A stretch of 64,000 nt of DNA from contig NZ_SLXS01000002.1 in assembly GCF_004340785.1 (NCBI RefSeq), positions 682,001-746,000 of the forward strand. Reading direction: 5' to 3'. A program made the translations under genes and the position numbers. This document shows positions 52,906-60,801 of this stretch, one piece after another (positions within the stretch are counted from its first letter, which is position 1; each line of letters starts with the position of its first letter). This DNA is from Tumebacillus sp. BK434. GTDB lineage: Bacteria > Bacillota > Bacilli > Tumebacillales > Tumebacillaceae. Under the pieces are notes generated by a model. It worked only from the letters and a program-made list of their open reading frames with translations. It made no database searches and had not been told where the DNA came from.

Positions 52906-53463
52906 GTGAATCAAAAATGGTTGACGGTCGTTGGCGTCGTCGTGGTCTTGGGATTGTCGTTGCTGCTGGGCGATACGTTTAGCGGGGATCGATCTCCGAC
53001 TTCGGACTCGGTTGCAGAACCTGTGTCGAATGCGAAGCCGGTCACGAAGGAGCCGGAGCGGCCGAAGGTGGAGACTGATTTTGTAACGGGTGTGCATTTG
53101 CGCGGCATGACGGCCCGGACGGCGATGATGACTGACTCGGATGGCACGGAGCTGCCGGGGATCGAATATATGGTAGAGCTCGAGCTGCCCAGACGGCTTG
53201 AGATGTATAGCGCGAACAACAGGCTGGAAGTGCGGGCCGCCGTCTCTGGGGAGACGATGAATTTTCTTGGCACGAACCAGTTTCATGCGAATGTGTTTCA
53301 ATTGCGAGAGACTAATCAGCAGTATCTTGTATACCAGGTACACTTAATTACTTATGCCTCACATACGTTTGACACAGACAAACTCGATGAGCTGGCGACA
53401 CACGTCATTGAGGATCTGCGTATCTCGTTCTATGCGGACGGAAAAAAGGTCAAGGAGCTCTAA
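52906..53463 (+). CDS. Membrane-anchored protein, tandem paralogue 1
   Basis: A 185-residue protein with an N-terminal membrane segment (about 4-24), a Pro/Ser/Thr-rich linker (about 27-55) and a C-terminal domain of about 125 residues (VHLRGMTARTAMMTDSDGTE, LPGIEYMVELELPRRLE, AVSGETMNFLGTNQFHAN). No family recognised. GTG 52906 lies after GGGGTGACCAGCG. It is about half identical to the next gene, with nearly identical first 35 residues, so the two come from a tandem duplication. Confidence 0.75.
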   Translation: MNQKWLTVVGVVVVLGLSLLLGDTFSGDRSPTSDSVAEPVSNAKPVTKEPERPKVETDFVTGVHLRGMTARTAMMTDSDGTELPGIEYMVELELPRRLEMYSANNRLEVRAAVSGETMNFLGTNQFHANVFQLRETNQQYLVYQVHLITYASHTFDTDKLDELATHVIEDLRISFYADGKKVKEL

Positions 53464-53518
53464 CCTGCAAAAACGACTCGGGTGCCAACATGAACTGCTA
53501 GCACCGGAGTCCCTCTGT

Positions 53519-53648
53519 GTGGACTTTTACTACCTGCAGGAGCTGGATTTGGAAGCATCTCGGAGTCGATCTGACCGACGAGGCGTTCTGGCAGCAGTCG
53601 CTCAATTGGTTGGTGCGTGACTTAGAGAATTATACGAAGTTGGGGTGA
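53519..53648 (+). pseudogene. 3' remnant of an M3-type (oligoendopeptidase-like) gene
   Basis: The sequence reads, across a frameshift, DFYYLQELDLEAS and then LGVDLTDEAFWQQSLNWLVR and DLENYTKLG stop. The 'LGVDLTDxAFWQxSL' block followed by a helix resembles the C-terminal end of M3 family oligoendopeptidases (PepF-like). Nothing upstream of this end remains. A shorter copy of the same end precedes paralogue 1, so the duplicated unit apparently consisted of a peptidase 3' end plus the small gene. Confidence 0.6.
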
Positions 53649-53654
53649 CCAGCG

Positions 53655-54221
53655 GTGGATCAAAAATGGTTGACGGTCGTAGGTGTCGTCGTGGTGTTGG
53701 GTTTGTCGTTGCTGCTGGGCGATGCGTTTAGCGGGGATCAGGCTCCGACTTCGGACTCGGTTACAGAACCCGTGTCGAATTCGAGGCCGGTTCCAGTTCC
53801 GAAGGAGCCGGAGCAACCGAAGGTGGAGACTGATTTTACATCGGATGTGCATCTCCGAGGCAAATCGGCGCGGGTGTCGGAGATCACGGATACGAACGGG
53901 GACAAAATGCAGGGAATCGAGTATCAAGTCGAGATCCAACTGCCGAGAAGGCTGACAGAGTCTGCCACGATGAACCGGATGGAGATTCGGGCGGAGCTGT
54001 CCGGGCAAACGATGAAGTATCTGGGCACCGATCAGTTACATGCGAACTCTTTTGAGATGCGGGAGTCGGGTCCGGTATACTCGCTGTATCTCGTGCGACT
54101 CATCGGCTTCTATTCGAATACGTACGAAACTGACATGCTAGAGATTTTGGCAACACGCACCGCTGCGGATGTACGAGTATCCCTATATGTAGATGGATCG
54201 AAAGTGCTTACCTTTTACTAA
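53655..54221 (+). CDS. Membrane-anchored protein, tandem paralogue 2
   Basis: A 188-residue copy of the preceding gene: same anchor (DQKWLTVVGVVVVLGLSLLL), linker and domain (VHLRGKSARVSEITDTNGDK, GIEYQVEIQLPRRL, ELSGQTMKYLGTDQLHANSF). The first 35 residues and the bases before the GTG at 53655 are almost identical in both copies, while the C-terminal domains have diverged, including the ends (KELstop against LTFYstop). No function assigned. Confidence 0.75.
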   Translation: MDQKWLTVVGVVVVLGLSLLLGDAFSGDQAPTSDSVTEPVSNSRPVPVPKEPEQPKVETDFTSDVHLRGKSARVSEITDTNGDKMQGIEYQVEIQLPRRLTESATMNRMEIRAELSGQTMKYLGTDQLHANSFEMRESGPVYSLYLVRLIGFYSNTYETDMLEILATRTAADVRVSLYVDGSKVLTFY

Positions 54222-54226
54222 ATAAA

Positions 54227-54271
54227 AACCGACTCGGGTGCCGACAAACAGGTACTCGGGTCGTTTTTACC
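54227..54271. terminator. Terminator between convergent genes
   Basis: AAAAC(C)GACTCGGGTGCC pairs with GGTACTCGGGTCGTTTT using a few G-T pairs. A similar half, AAAACGACTCGGGTGCC, occurs after paralogue 1 (about 53470-53486), consistent with the duplication. Confidence 0.7.
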
Positions 54272-54803
54272 TTTCAAACACATACAGCTTCCCATTCACC
54301 GGCGTCCCCAGCTTGGGGCCGTGGAAGCCGCGCTTGCGGAGTTCTTTTTGCATGAACATCATGCAGGCGGCATGGCTGACGATCAGAACATCTTCCTCCC
54401 CTTGGGCGAGGATGTTGTCGAGCACGGCAGCGAGGCGTGCTTCGATCTCCTTGGGCGGCTCGGGCTGGGACTTGTGGTTGAGAAACCACGCAACGCGCAC
54501 GAGCATTCCCCACAGGATGAACGGCAGTTTGATGTTGCGGTTGGTGATCGGTTGCGGGCGCACTTCACGCAGCTCCTGCAGTTGGGTGATCGGGCCGTCG
54601 TAGATCGTCTCCGCCGTCTTGGCGGCGCGGGGCAAGTCGCTGGCGAAGCAGCGCTTCCAGTCGATGCCGCCGAGGTCGGTCGTCGCGATCTCCACGTCGG
54701 TGTGCTCATACTCGTCCAGCCATTGCGTCACTTCGCTTGGCGTGACCAGCTTGGTCGGGAAGTCCTTTTTCACGCGAAAGTGCCGGACCAGTCCGATTTT
54801 CAT
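54267..54803 (-). CDS. Histidine phosphatase family protein
   Basis: A 178-residue protein of the phosphoglycerate-mutase-like branch: KIGLVRHFRVKK carries the catalytic Arg-His (RHG usual, RHF here), CFASDLPRAAKTAETIYDG a conserved block, and DVLIVSHAACMMFMQKELRK the second catalytic His. LREVRPQP provides the acidic residue. The substrate is unknown. ATG 54803 follows GGTGGAGTGA and starts directly at the conserved strand; a start at 54821 is also possible. Confidence 0.87.
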   Translation of the reverse strand: MKIGLVRHFRVKKDFPTKLVTPSEVTQWLDEYEHTDVEIATTDLGGIDWKRCFASDLPRAAKTAETIYDGPITQLQELREVRPQPITNRNIKLPFILWGMLVRVAWFLNHKSQPEPPKEIEARLAAVLDNILAQGEEDVLIVSHAACMMFMQKELRKRGFHGPKLGTPVNGKLYVFER

Positions 54804-54850
54804 CTTCACTCCACCTTTCACCTTTCGATTCTAGCGGAATCGGGTAATTG

Positions 54851-54870
54851 GAAATTATTATAATAATTTC
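54851..54870. repeat. Perfect 20-base palindrome
   Basis: GAAATTATTATAATAATTTC reads the same on both strands. It sits between the histidine phosphatase gene and the small hypothetical gene, so it could be an operator for divergent promoters or part of a promoter region. Confidence 0.7.
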
Positions 54871-54912
54871 AAGTCCCTTTGCATAGCTATTTGGCAAAGG
54901 GAGGGAGTGTCC

Positions 54913-55152
54913 ATGATCGATCGAATCACGCGGCTGGCCGGCTGGTACGGGCTGCCCATGCAGGTGCAAAAGGCGCCCGAGCCGGAACAAGGGCTGCAGA
55001 AGACATCATCTCCTGAGCGCGAGATCCGTCCCGTGTCCCCCAGACAGCCGGTGGTGCCGAGGGAAGAGTGGATGAAATATGCGGAGCTCCGAGAGCAGAT
55101 CCGGCTGCTGCGGTGTCCGTATCCGCACGTACGGAAAAACGACCCGCGTTGA
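54913..55152 (+). CDS. Small hypothetical protein
   Basis: A 79-residue frame with a possible binding site (GGAGGGAG) before the ATG at 54913. The sequence, MIDRITRLAGWYGLPMQVQK then a Pro/Glu-rich part and REEWMKYAELREQIRLLRCP, has no recognised domain. Before it lie a perfect 20-base palindrome (54851-54870) and a hairpin, CCCTTTGC/GCAAAGGG (54875-54902). A real but uncharacterised small gene is plausible. Confidence 0.45.
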   Translation: MIDRITRLAGWYGLPMQVQKAPEPEQGLQKTSSPEREIRPVSPRQPVVPREEWMKYAELREQIRLLRCPYPHVRKNDPR

Positions 55153-55248
55153 GCGAGTCAGCACGGGGAAACTGTCCGGCTGGTGGAAGAATTTCTCGTA
55201 CTTGTAGCCGGACAGAATCAGTCTGCCTGCCACATAGGACGCCTACAA

Positions 55249-55722
55249 CTACAACGTAACGGACATCGTCCGCGCGATCGTCTTCATCCCCAAGGACTCA
55301 TAAAACCGGATCGCCTGCTCATTAAATTCCCAGACCTTCAAGTCTAACTGCTCCGCCCCTTGTTCTTTGGCCCAGTCCACGCTTGCCGCCATCAACTTGC
55401 GTCCGATCCCTTGTCGCTGCACTTCCGTGTCCACGCCAAAATCCCGCACATACGCATACTTCCGCGGTACCAGCGAATAAAGCCCGGGATCTGTCAACGC
55501 CTCCAAGAGCGAGAACCCCACCAAGCGCTCTCCCTGCACGGCCACCAGCAGCTCAAACTGCTCTGACGCAAACAACGAATCAAAAAACTCCCGCCCGAAC
55601 GGATGCTCACACCTTGCAAAAATGTGCGGCAATGAGTCGGCGTGCTCATCCTGCCCCTGCCGCGCCACCCGATTCAGCTCGGCAAAATCTTCCGCAACCG
55701 CTCTGCGAATCACGACCTCCAT
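55249..55722 (-). CDS. GNAT family N-acetyltransferase
   Basis: A 157-residue GNAT protein: VVIRRAVAEDFAELNRVARQ, FGVDTEVQRQGIGRKLMAAS (acetyl-CoA loop RQGIGR) and WEFNEQAIRFYESLGMKTIA. The acceptor is unknown. It ends in a gene-poor 90-base stretch before the small hypothetical gene. The start at 55722 is followed directly by the family motif. Confidence 0.9.
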   Translation of the reverse strand: MEVVIRRAVAEDFAELNRVARQGQDEHADSLPHIFARCEHPFGREFFDSLFASEQFELLVAVQGERLVGFSLLEALTDPGLYSLVPRKYAYVRDFGVDTEVQRQGIGRKLMAASVDWAKEQGAEQLDLKVWEFNEQAIRFYESLGMKTIARTMSVTL

Positions 55723-55908
55723 TAAACTTATACCCCCATTTCAATATCCTTTACTATATCTACCAGCCCTGTAGATCAAATTCCTGCCAGCAGAATAGTA
55801 ATGTTCTTCATCCGTATCCATTCGTTTACTTCATCAGGGGATAGGCAACTCTTTTCATACTTTGTTATAATTGTTGCATAATTGATAAACGGAATTGAGG
55901 TGAATAGG

Positions 55909-57237
55909 GTGTCACTGGAAATAGATGTGGACGATCGCAATCGGATCATCGGGGAGAACTTGCGCAAATACAGATTGCTCAAAGGGCTGACTCAGGACGA
56001 ATTGGCAGAGGGAATTTGTAGTGTGAGTCAATTGAGCAAGGCCGAGAACGGAAAGACCTATATCAAACGCACCCTCCTCAGACTGATGGCCGAGCGCCTC
56101 GGGGTGACGGTGGAGCGCATCGAGACGCTCGATGCGATGCAGGAAGAGCTGACCGAAACGCTGCAGCTGGCCAAAGACGCCAACACGGCGAACAACTTAG
56201 ACAAAGCGTTTCAGTACGTCCGCGAAGTGCTGGCGCAGAGCGAAGACATGGGGTACCGCACCTTGTTCCTCGAAGCGTTGCTCGTCGAATGCAAACTGCT
56301 CAACCGCACGAAACAGCATCACGAGGTCATCGACAAAGTGCAGCACGTCTTCGATCAAGGGCTACCTCAGGATTCTGCGCACAAGCTGCTCCTGATGTAC
56401 GAGTTGGGTCATGCTTACGAACTGAGCGGCAACATGGTCGCGGCCTTCGATTATTACCTGCGGGCGGATGAAGAGTTCCAATTTGTCGAAGGCAAAGACG
56501 ATGTGCGCCTGAGCGTCCTGTTCAACCTCGTGCGCTGCCACATCATCATGCAGAACTACCGCAGCGCGCTCCGCTATGCTGAAAAAGCGGAGCAGTTGGC
56601 CAGCGCCTACTCCAAGCATCTGTTTCGCCTGCGCATCTCCTATATGAAAGCAACGCCGCTGCGCAAGCTCGGCGAGATCGAGAAGGCCAAGGAAACCTAC
56701 TTGGCCTGCCTGAGCGAGGCGCAGGAGAACTCCTTCCTGCTCGACGTCGGTCTGATCAACAACAACTTGGGCAATCTCTACAAAGACCACGGCGAGAACT
56801 CCCAAGCGTTGTCTCATTACCAGCGAGCTCGTAAAATTTATGAGATCCTTAACGAAGAAGCGTACCTTTGTGAAACGCTCGTTAACGTAGCGGCAATCTA
56901 CCGTTTAGAAGGGGATTTAGCTGGAGCTGTCGAACTTTGTAACCAAGTACTTTCGATGGTCGATAAAGTTCAAACAAATGTTTATCGAGAAAAAGGGTTG
57001 GCTACGCGATTAATCGCCAGGGTGTTGGACGATCAGGGCCAGTTCGATGCGTACATCGCCAAGCTGGAAGAAGTGCTGGCGATCTACGAACAGCACCAGC
57101 TGGTGCGGGAAGCGTACGAAGTGGCCGTCGAGATCGCCGACAAACTCTATGAACAACAGGATCCGCGGGCAGTAGACCTCTATCGAAAGGCTGTCGATTT
57201 CAATGCGAAAAGTCAGCAAATTGGTATGAGGAGATGA
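55909..57237 (+). CDS. HTH-TPR (RRNPP-type) peptide-responsive regulator
   Basis: A 442-residue regulator: XRE HTH (about 12-66; IGENLRKYRLLKGLTQDELA, SVSQLSKAENGKTYIKRTLL) followed by TPR helices to the C terminus. GTG 55909 follows GAGGTGAATAGG; an in-frame GTG at 55900 and a TTG at 55882 are less supported. A 43-residue pro-peptide gene starts six bases after its stop codon, making this the second peptide-regulator cassette in the window. Confidence 0.9.
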   Translation: MSLEIDVDDRNRIIGENLRKYRLLKGLTQDELAEGICSVSQLSKAENGKTYIKRTLLRLMAERLGVTVERIETLDAMQEELTETLQLAKDANTANNLDKAFQYVREVLAQSEDMGYRTLFLEALLVECKLLNRTKQHHEVIDKVQHVFDQGLPQDSAHKLLLMYELGHAYELSGNMVAAFDYYLRADEEFQFVEGKDDVRLSVLFNLVRCHIIMQNYRSALRYAEKAEQLASAYSKHLFRLRISYMKATPLRKLGEIEKAKETYLACLSEAQENSFLLDVGLINNNLGNLYKDHGENSQALSHYQRARKIYEILNEEAYLCETLVNVAAIYRLEGDLAGAVELCNQVLSMVDKVQTNVYREKGLATRLIARVLDDQGQFDAYIAKLEEVLAIYEQHQLVREAYEVAVEIADKLYEQQDPRAVDLYRKAVDFNAKSQQIGMRR

Positions 57238-57243
57238 CATCTA

Positions 57244-57375
57244 GTGAAAAAATGGGTATTGGTTGGTACGGTTTTGATGTTCCTTGTGACGATCACGGCA
57301 GGGAACGGCGCGGTGAAACGGGCAGACCAAGTCCCACCGACGCCGACAGTTGTGGGCGGAGTACCTACTGAGTAA
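57244..57375 (+). CDS. Secreted signalling pro-peptide (Phr-like)
   Basis: A 43-residue pro-peptide: a short basic start and a hydrophobic stretch (KKWVLVGTVLMFLVTITAG), then NGAVKRADQVPPTPTVVGGV and PTE. It starts with GTG 57244 behind GAGGAG, six bases after the HTH-TPR gene's stop. The size, the signal sequence and the placement are those of RRNPP pro-peptides. The mature signal is probably a C-terminal fragment such as one around PTPTVVGGV, but the cleavage sites are unknown. Confidence 0.75.
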   Translation: MKKWVLVGTVLMFLVTITAGNGAVKRADQVPPTPTVVGGVPTE

Positions 57376-57388
57376 AAATGGGTGAGCG

Positions 57389-57421
57389 AACCGGTCCTCG
57401 GGTAGAGGACCGGTTTTTTTC
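57389..57421 (+). terminator. Intrinsic terminator
   Basis: AACCGGTCCTC / GAGGACCGGTT with a GGGTA loop and seven T residues, ending the regulator-peptide operon. Confidence 0.9.
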
Positions 57422-57463
57422 TGCCTGTGGAAGGGAACGGTAATCTCGAAGGGGGAGATGGGC

Positions 57464-58132
57464 ATGTGGGGTGCTTTCGCGCTCGCCGCAGCGGTGGCCG
57501 TCGCGCCGCCGTTTTGGCCGGTCTGGCCTCCGGTGGCCGATCAGGTGCAGCTGACGGTGCCGATCCAATGTCAGATGCCGGAACTGAACAACGGCTGTGA
57601 AGTCGTCAGCCTCTCGATGCTGTTGCAGCACGCGGGCAAGCCGGTCAGCCGCTTTCAACTGGCGGAGGAAATCGCCAAAGACCTGACACCGCTGCAGACG
57701 GACGCAGCGGGGCGCATCGTCGCTTGGGGCGACCCGAACGCGGGATTTGTCGGCGACATCACCGGCCGGCAGAAAGGATACGGCGTCTATCACGGACCGC
57801 TGGCCCAACTGCTCGACCGCCATCTGCCGGGCCAAGCGCAGGACCTTTCCGGCAAGCCGTTTGACAAAGTGCTGGAGAGCGTCTCCTCGGGTCGCCCTGT
57901 CGTGGCGTGGACGACCAGCTTTTTTGACACGACCCGGGAGTGGGTCTACTGGAGCGGCCCGCGCGGACAAGTCGCTGCGACGTTCCATGAACACGCGGTG
58001 CTGGTCGTGGGGTTCAACCAAGCGTCGGTGCTGATCAACGATCCGCTCGACGGCAAGCGCAAAACGGTCAGCCGGGAGCTCTTTCGCCGTTCGTGGGAGA
58101 TGATGGGCAAGCAGGCGGTCACGTATCAGTAA
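57464..58132 (+). CDS. Secreted or membrane-bound C39-like peptidase
   Basis: A 222-residue protein with an N-terminal hydrophobic stretch and the C39-like (papain-fold, PF13529-type) peptidase pattern: ELNNGCEVVSLSMLLQHAGK (catalytic Cys at about 46), VAWTTSFFDTTREW, and HEHAVLVVGFNQASVLINDPLDG with His and Asp. Such proteins are often found near peptide or wall systems in Bacillales. Start: ATG 57464, eight bases after GGGGGAG; ATG 57458 is too close. It is followed by a terminator. Confidence 0.82.
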   Translation: MWGAFALAAAVAVAPPFWPVWPPVADQVQLTVPIQCQMPELNNGCEVVSLSMLLQHAGKPVSRFQLAEEIAKDLTPLQTDAAGRIVAWGDPNAGFVGDITGRQKGYGVYHGPLAQLLDRHLPGQAQDLSGKPFDKVLESVSSGRPVVAWTTSFFDTTREWVYWSGPRGQVAATFHEHAVLVVGFNQASVLINDPLDGKRKTVSRELFRRSWEMMGKQAVTYQ

Positions 58133-58163
58133 GGACACGGGAGTTCAACTCTCGTGTCTTTTT
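58133..58163 (+). terminator. Intrinsic terminator
   Basis: GACACG.GAGTT / AACTC.CGTGTC with a T run. Confidence 0.8.
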
Positions 58164-58218
58164 GTTTCGCCCCGTTTCGGGTATGATAGCAAAGAGTGGC
58201 AAGAAAGGGGAAATTTCG

Positions 58219-59430
58219 ATGACAACATCTTTTCATACATATGAACTGCCCGGCTATCAGCTGCAAGCGCTGGAAAAAGCGGGCATCACGGCCCCGTCGC
58301 CGATTCAGGAGGCGGCGATTCCGCTGATCCTGGCCGGCCAAGACGTGGTCGGCAAGTCCCGCACCGGCACAGGCAAGACGCTCGCCTATCTGCTCCCTCA
58401 GCTGGCGAAGATCGAAGCGGACAAGCGTGCCTTGCAGGTGCTGATCCTGGCGCCGACGCGCGAGTTGACCATGCAGATCGAAGGCGCGATCAAGCAATAT
58501 ACGGAAGGCACGGAGATCCGCTCTTTGGCGCTGGTCGGCGGTGGGAACATCGACCGCCAGATCGACAAGCTGAAAGAAAAGCCGCACATCGTCGTCGGCA
58601 CGCCGGGCCGGATCAAAGAGATCCTCGGCCGCAAGAAGATGAAAGTCCACGAAGTGAAGTCGATCACGATCGACGAAGTGGATCAGATGCTGGAGCTGGG
58701 CTCTTTGAAAGAGGTCGGTGAGATCGTGAAAAGCACGATGCGCGACCGTCAACTGCTCTTCTTCTCGGCGACCGTCTCAGACGAAGCGAAGAAGATTGCC
58801 AAGGACTGGATGCGCGATCCGGTCTTTTTGGAGACGGAAGCGGGTTCGATGATCGGGAAGATTGAACACGTCTGGTTCTCGACCGGCAAGCCGGACAAGC
58901 CGGACACACTGCGCCGACTGGTGCGGGCGTACAACGTGAACCGGGCGATGGTGTTCGTCAATGAAAACAAAGGGCTGATGTGGCTGGTCTCCGAGATGCG
59001 CAAGCTCGGCCTGACCGCCGAAGGGCTGTCCGGGGAAGCGGCGAAGATCCAGCGCGAGCAGGCGATGAGCGGTTTCCGTGACGGCAAGTTCCAGCTGTTG
59101 ATCACTACCGATGTCGGTGCGCGCGGGCTGGACGTGGAAGGGGTGACGCACGTGTTCCATTATGACCCGGCGATCGACGCCGAACACTACGTCCACCGCG
59201 CCGGCCGCACCGGCCGCGGCACCCAGTCTGGCGTGTCGGTCTCGATCCTGACGCCCGATGAGAAGTTCATCGTGAAAAAGTTCGAAAAAGCGCTCAACCT
59301 GCGCATCTTCTCCAAAGGCCTCGAGCAAGGCAAGATCGTCACGCGCCGTCCGGGTGCTGCTCCCAAACCTGCTAAAGCTGCCGGGCCGAAAAAAGGCAAG
59401 AGCAACCCCAACAAAGGCAAGCGCAAATAA
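58219..59430 (+). CDS. DEAD-box RNA helicase, YfmL-like
   Basis: A 403-residue DEAD-box helicase. Motifs: Q motif (APSPIQ), I (GKSRTGTGKT), Ia (APTRELTMQ), Ib (GTPGR), II (DEVD in place of DEAD), III (FSATVSDEAKK), IV-V (TTDVGARGLD) and VI (HRAGRTGRG). The LVGGGNIDRQIDKLKEKPHI segment and the compact size resemble Bacillus YfmL, an RNA helicase linked to ribosome assembly. A Lys-rich tail (from about 380) adds RNA affinity. ATG 58219 follows AAAGGGGAAATTTCG. It is monocistronic. Confidence 0.92.
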   Translation: MTTSFHTYELPGYQLQALEKAGITAPSPIQEAAIPLILAGQDVVGKSRTGTGKTLAYLLPQLAKIEADKRALQVLILAPTRELTMQIEGAIKQYTEGTEIRSLALVGGGNIDRQIDKLKEKPHIVVGTPGRIKEILGRKKMKVHEVKSITIDEVDQMLELGSLKEVGEIVKSTMRDRQLLFFSATVSDEAKKIAKDWMRDPVFLETEAGSMIGKIEHVWFSTGKPDKPDTLRRLVRAYNVNRAMVFVNENKGLMWLVSEMRKLGLTAEGLSGEAAKIQREQAMSGFRDGKFQLLITTDVGARGLDVEGVTHVFHYDPAIDAEHYVHRAGRTGRGTQSGVSVSILTPDEKFIVKKFEKALNLRIFSKGLEQGKIVTRRPGAAPKPAKAAGPKKGKSNPNKGKRK

Positions 59431-59530
59431 AACGCGAGCACGCCGCAAGCAATTGGGCACTCGCTGCAATTCCCGCCGCTGATCACTTCGCATACGTTGT
59501 AAGGAACGATGCTGTGAGGAGGGGTTGCAG

Positions 59531-59905
59531 ATGAGCGAGCCGGATAAGAAAGCGGACCAAGCGCAGGAACCGCAACAGCAATTGGGTCACATCTCCAAAG
59601 GGATGAGCGAGCTGCTCGTTGCCGATATGTTCAACAAGCATGGCATCACGCCGGAGCACCGCCGCCAGATGACGGCGGAGCAGAAGCAGGAGATCCTTGA
59701 CCTCGTGCAGGACCTGCAGCGTCAGGTCGATGCGTTCATGAAACAAGGCCTCGTGGAGAAAAACGTCCAGCTCGAGCCGAAAGCGCCGCTTCCGGGCCGC
59801 GCCTTCGCCGAGCCGTCTTCTTCGCCTGCGCCGACTCTGAGTAACGAAGCGGCCGCCCCCAAGCGCAAGCGCCGCATGGTGCTGCGCAAAGACAAAGACA
59901 AATAA
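59531..59905 (+). CDS. Small helical protein of unknown function
   Basis: A 124-residue hydrophilic protein: HISKGMSELLVADMFNKHGI and TAEQKQEILDLVQDLQRQVD form helices, followed by a Pro/Ser/Ala-rich linker and a strongly basic tail (KRKRRMVLRKDKDK). Its position next to two CotX genes and the absence of a signal peptide make a spore-associated role possible. AGGAGGGG precedes the ATG at 59531. No family recognised. Confidence 0.65.
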   Translation: MSEPDKKADQAQEPQQQLGHISKGMSELLVADMFNKHGITPEHRRQMTAEQKQEILDLVQDLQRQVDAFMKQGLVEKNVQLEPKAPLPGRAFAEPSSSPAPTLSNEAAAPKRKRRMVLRKDKDK

Positions 59906-59918
59906 AGATGCTTCCTCC

Positions 59919-59955
59919 CAAGCCGTGATGGTCCGCCATCACGGCTTTAAATTTG
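59919..59955 (+). terminator. Intrinsic terminator
   Basis: AAGCCGTGATGG / CCATCACGGCTT with a TCCG loop followed by TAAATTT. Confidence 0.8.
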
Positions 59956-59982
59956 GGCGAGTGAATCAGGTTGGATGTCCAT

Positions 59983-60010
59983 ACGCATTTGACCTTCCTT
60001 ACATAGTGTA
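59983..60010 (+). promoter_or_regulatory. Sigma-K-type promoter of cotX1
   Basis: AC (59983-59984, in CATACGC) and CATAGTGTA (60002-60010) with 17 bases between AC and CATA match the mother-cell sigma-K consensus (AC, then CATANNNTA). The same arrangement occurs before the second cotX. Confidence 0.65.
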
Positions 60011-60031
60011 TAGCAAAAAGGAGGGTTCACA

Positions 60032-60631
60032 TTGAAACCGAATGCACGCAAACGTTCCGGGGTTACCGCTTTCCCGAAAAAAGCAAAAAAACGCTGGGAA
60101 GATGTGCCCGCAGCCAGCTTCTCGGCCGAGGAGGGAATCGTCATGAGCGAAAACGCAGAACCACGCTGGTCCGCCCTTGACACCGAAATGGAGCACACCG
60201 GCGGCCGCGGACGCGAACGCGAACGCGACCGTGATCGTGATCGCGCGTTCTTCAACGACGATGTCGTAGAGCAAGAAGCAGACCAACTTTCTGAGACCGA
60301 TCAATTCTCCGGCGAATCTATCTTCATCAAGGATTCCTGCGATGTTTTCGTCAGATCGACCGACACGCAAGCTTCTGTCAACCTGCAAGCAGCGCTGCAA
60401 CTGGCGATCGCGCTCGTTCTGTCGATCTCCATCGCGGACAGCAACCGTGCGGAAGTCATTGCACAGGACCTGCTGCAGCGCGTCCAAGTACGTCAGGAGA
60501 ACCGTCAAAAGCTGCTGGTCGACAACTCCAAGTGCGTACGAGTCACCACCACCGATACGGACGCTTCTGTCAACATCCAAGTACTGGTGCAAGTTCTGCT
60601 CGCTCTGGTTGCGAAGATCGATGTGCTGTAA
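60032..60631 (+). CDS. cotX: Spore coat protein, CotX/CotV-like
   Basis: A 199-residue spore coat protein of the CotX/V family. The N terminus carries basic stretches and an Arg/Glu/Asp run (RGRERERDRDRDRD, about 60-73). The C-terminal domain (about 95-199) is two copies of one repeat: RSTDTQASVNLQAALQLAIA and TTTDTDASVNIQVLVQVLLA, each followed by a hydrophobic stretch, the second ending in LLALVAKIDVL. CotX proteins sit in the insoluble outer coat or crust. TTG 60032 follows AAGGAGGG, with a sigma-K-like promoter upstream. Confidence 0.92.
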   Translation: MKPNARKRSGVTAFPKKAKKRWEDVPAASFSAEEGIVMSENAEPRWSALDTEMEHTGGRGRERERDRDRDRAFFNDDVVEQEADQLSETDQFSGESIFIKDSCDVFVRSTDTQASVNLQAALQLAIALVLSISIADSNRAEVIAQDLLQRVQVRQENRQKLLVDNSKCVRVTTTDTDASVNIQVLVQVLLALVAKIDVL

Positions 60632-60649
60632 GAAGGCGTACTGGTAGCT

Positions 60650-60675
60650 GCCCCTGTTTCGACAGGGGCGTTTCC
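60650..60675 (+). terminator. Possible weak terminator
   Basis: GCCCCTGT / ACAGGGGC hairpin with a TTCG loop after cotX1, followed only by GTTTCC. Confidence 0.5.
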
Positions 60676-60712
60676 ATGAAAAAATGTGCGACTGCCATGT
60701 GCTTTTGTCCAT

Positions 60713-60740
60713 ACCAAATGAGACGCGCCCCCATATGATG
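60713..60740 (+). promoter_or_regulatory. Sigma-K-type promoter of cotX2
   Basis: AC (60713-60714, in CCATACC) and CATATGATG (60732-60740), again with exactly 17 bases between. It is close to the sigma-K consensus and to the cotX1 promoter. Confidence 0.6.
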
Positions 60741-60801
60741 TAAGCAAACGGCAAGCCCGTTGTGAGACGAAAGGAACCCTATCGGAAGGAGGCAGTTTAA
60801 A

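Noticed and set aside
55006..55233. Minus-strand frame MAGRLILSGYKYEKFFHQ...
   Set aside because: Overlaps the small plus-strand gene, has no start signal, and no family is recognised; might be a remnant but cannot be supported.
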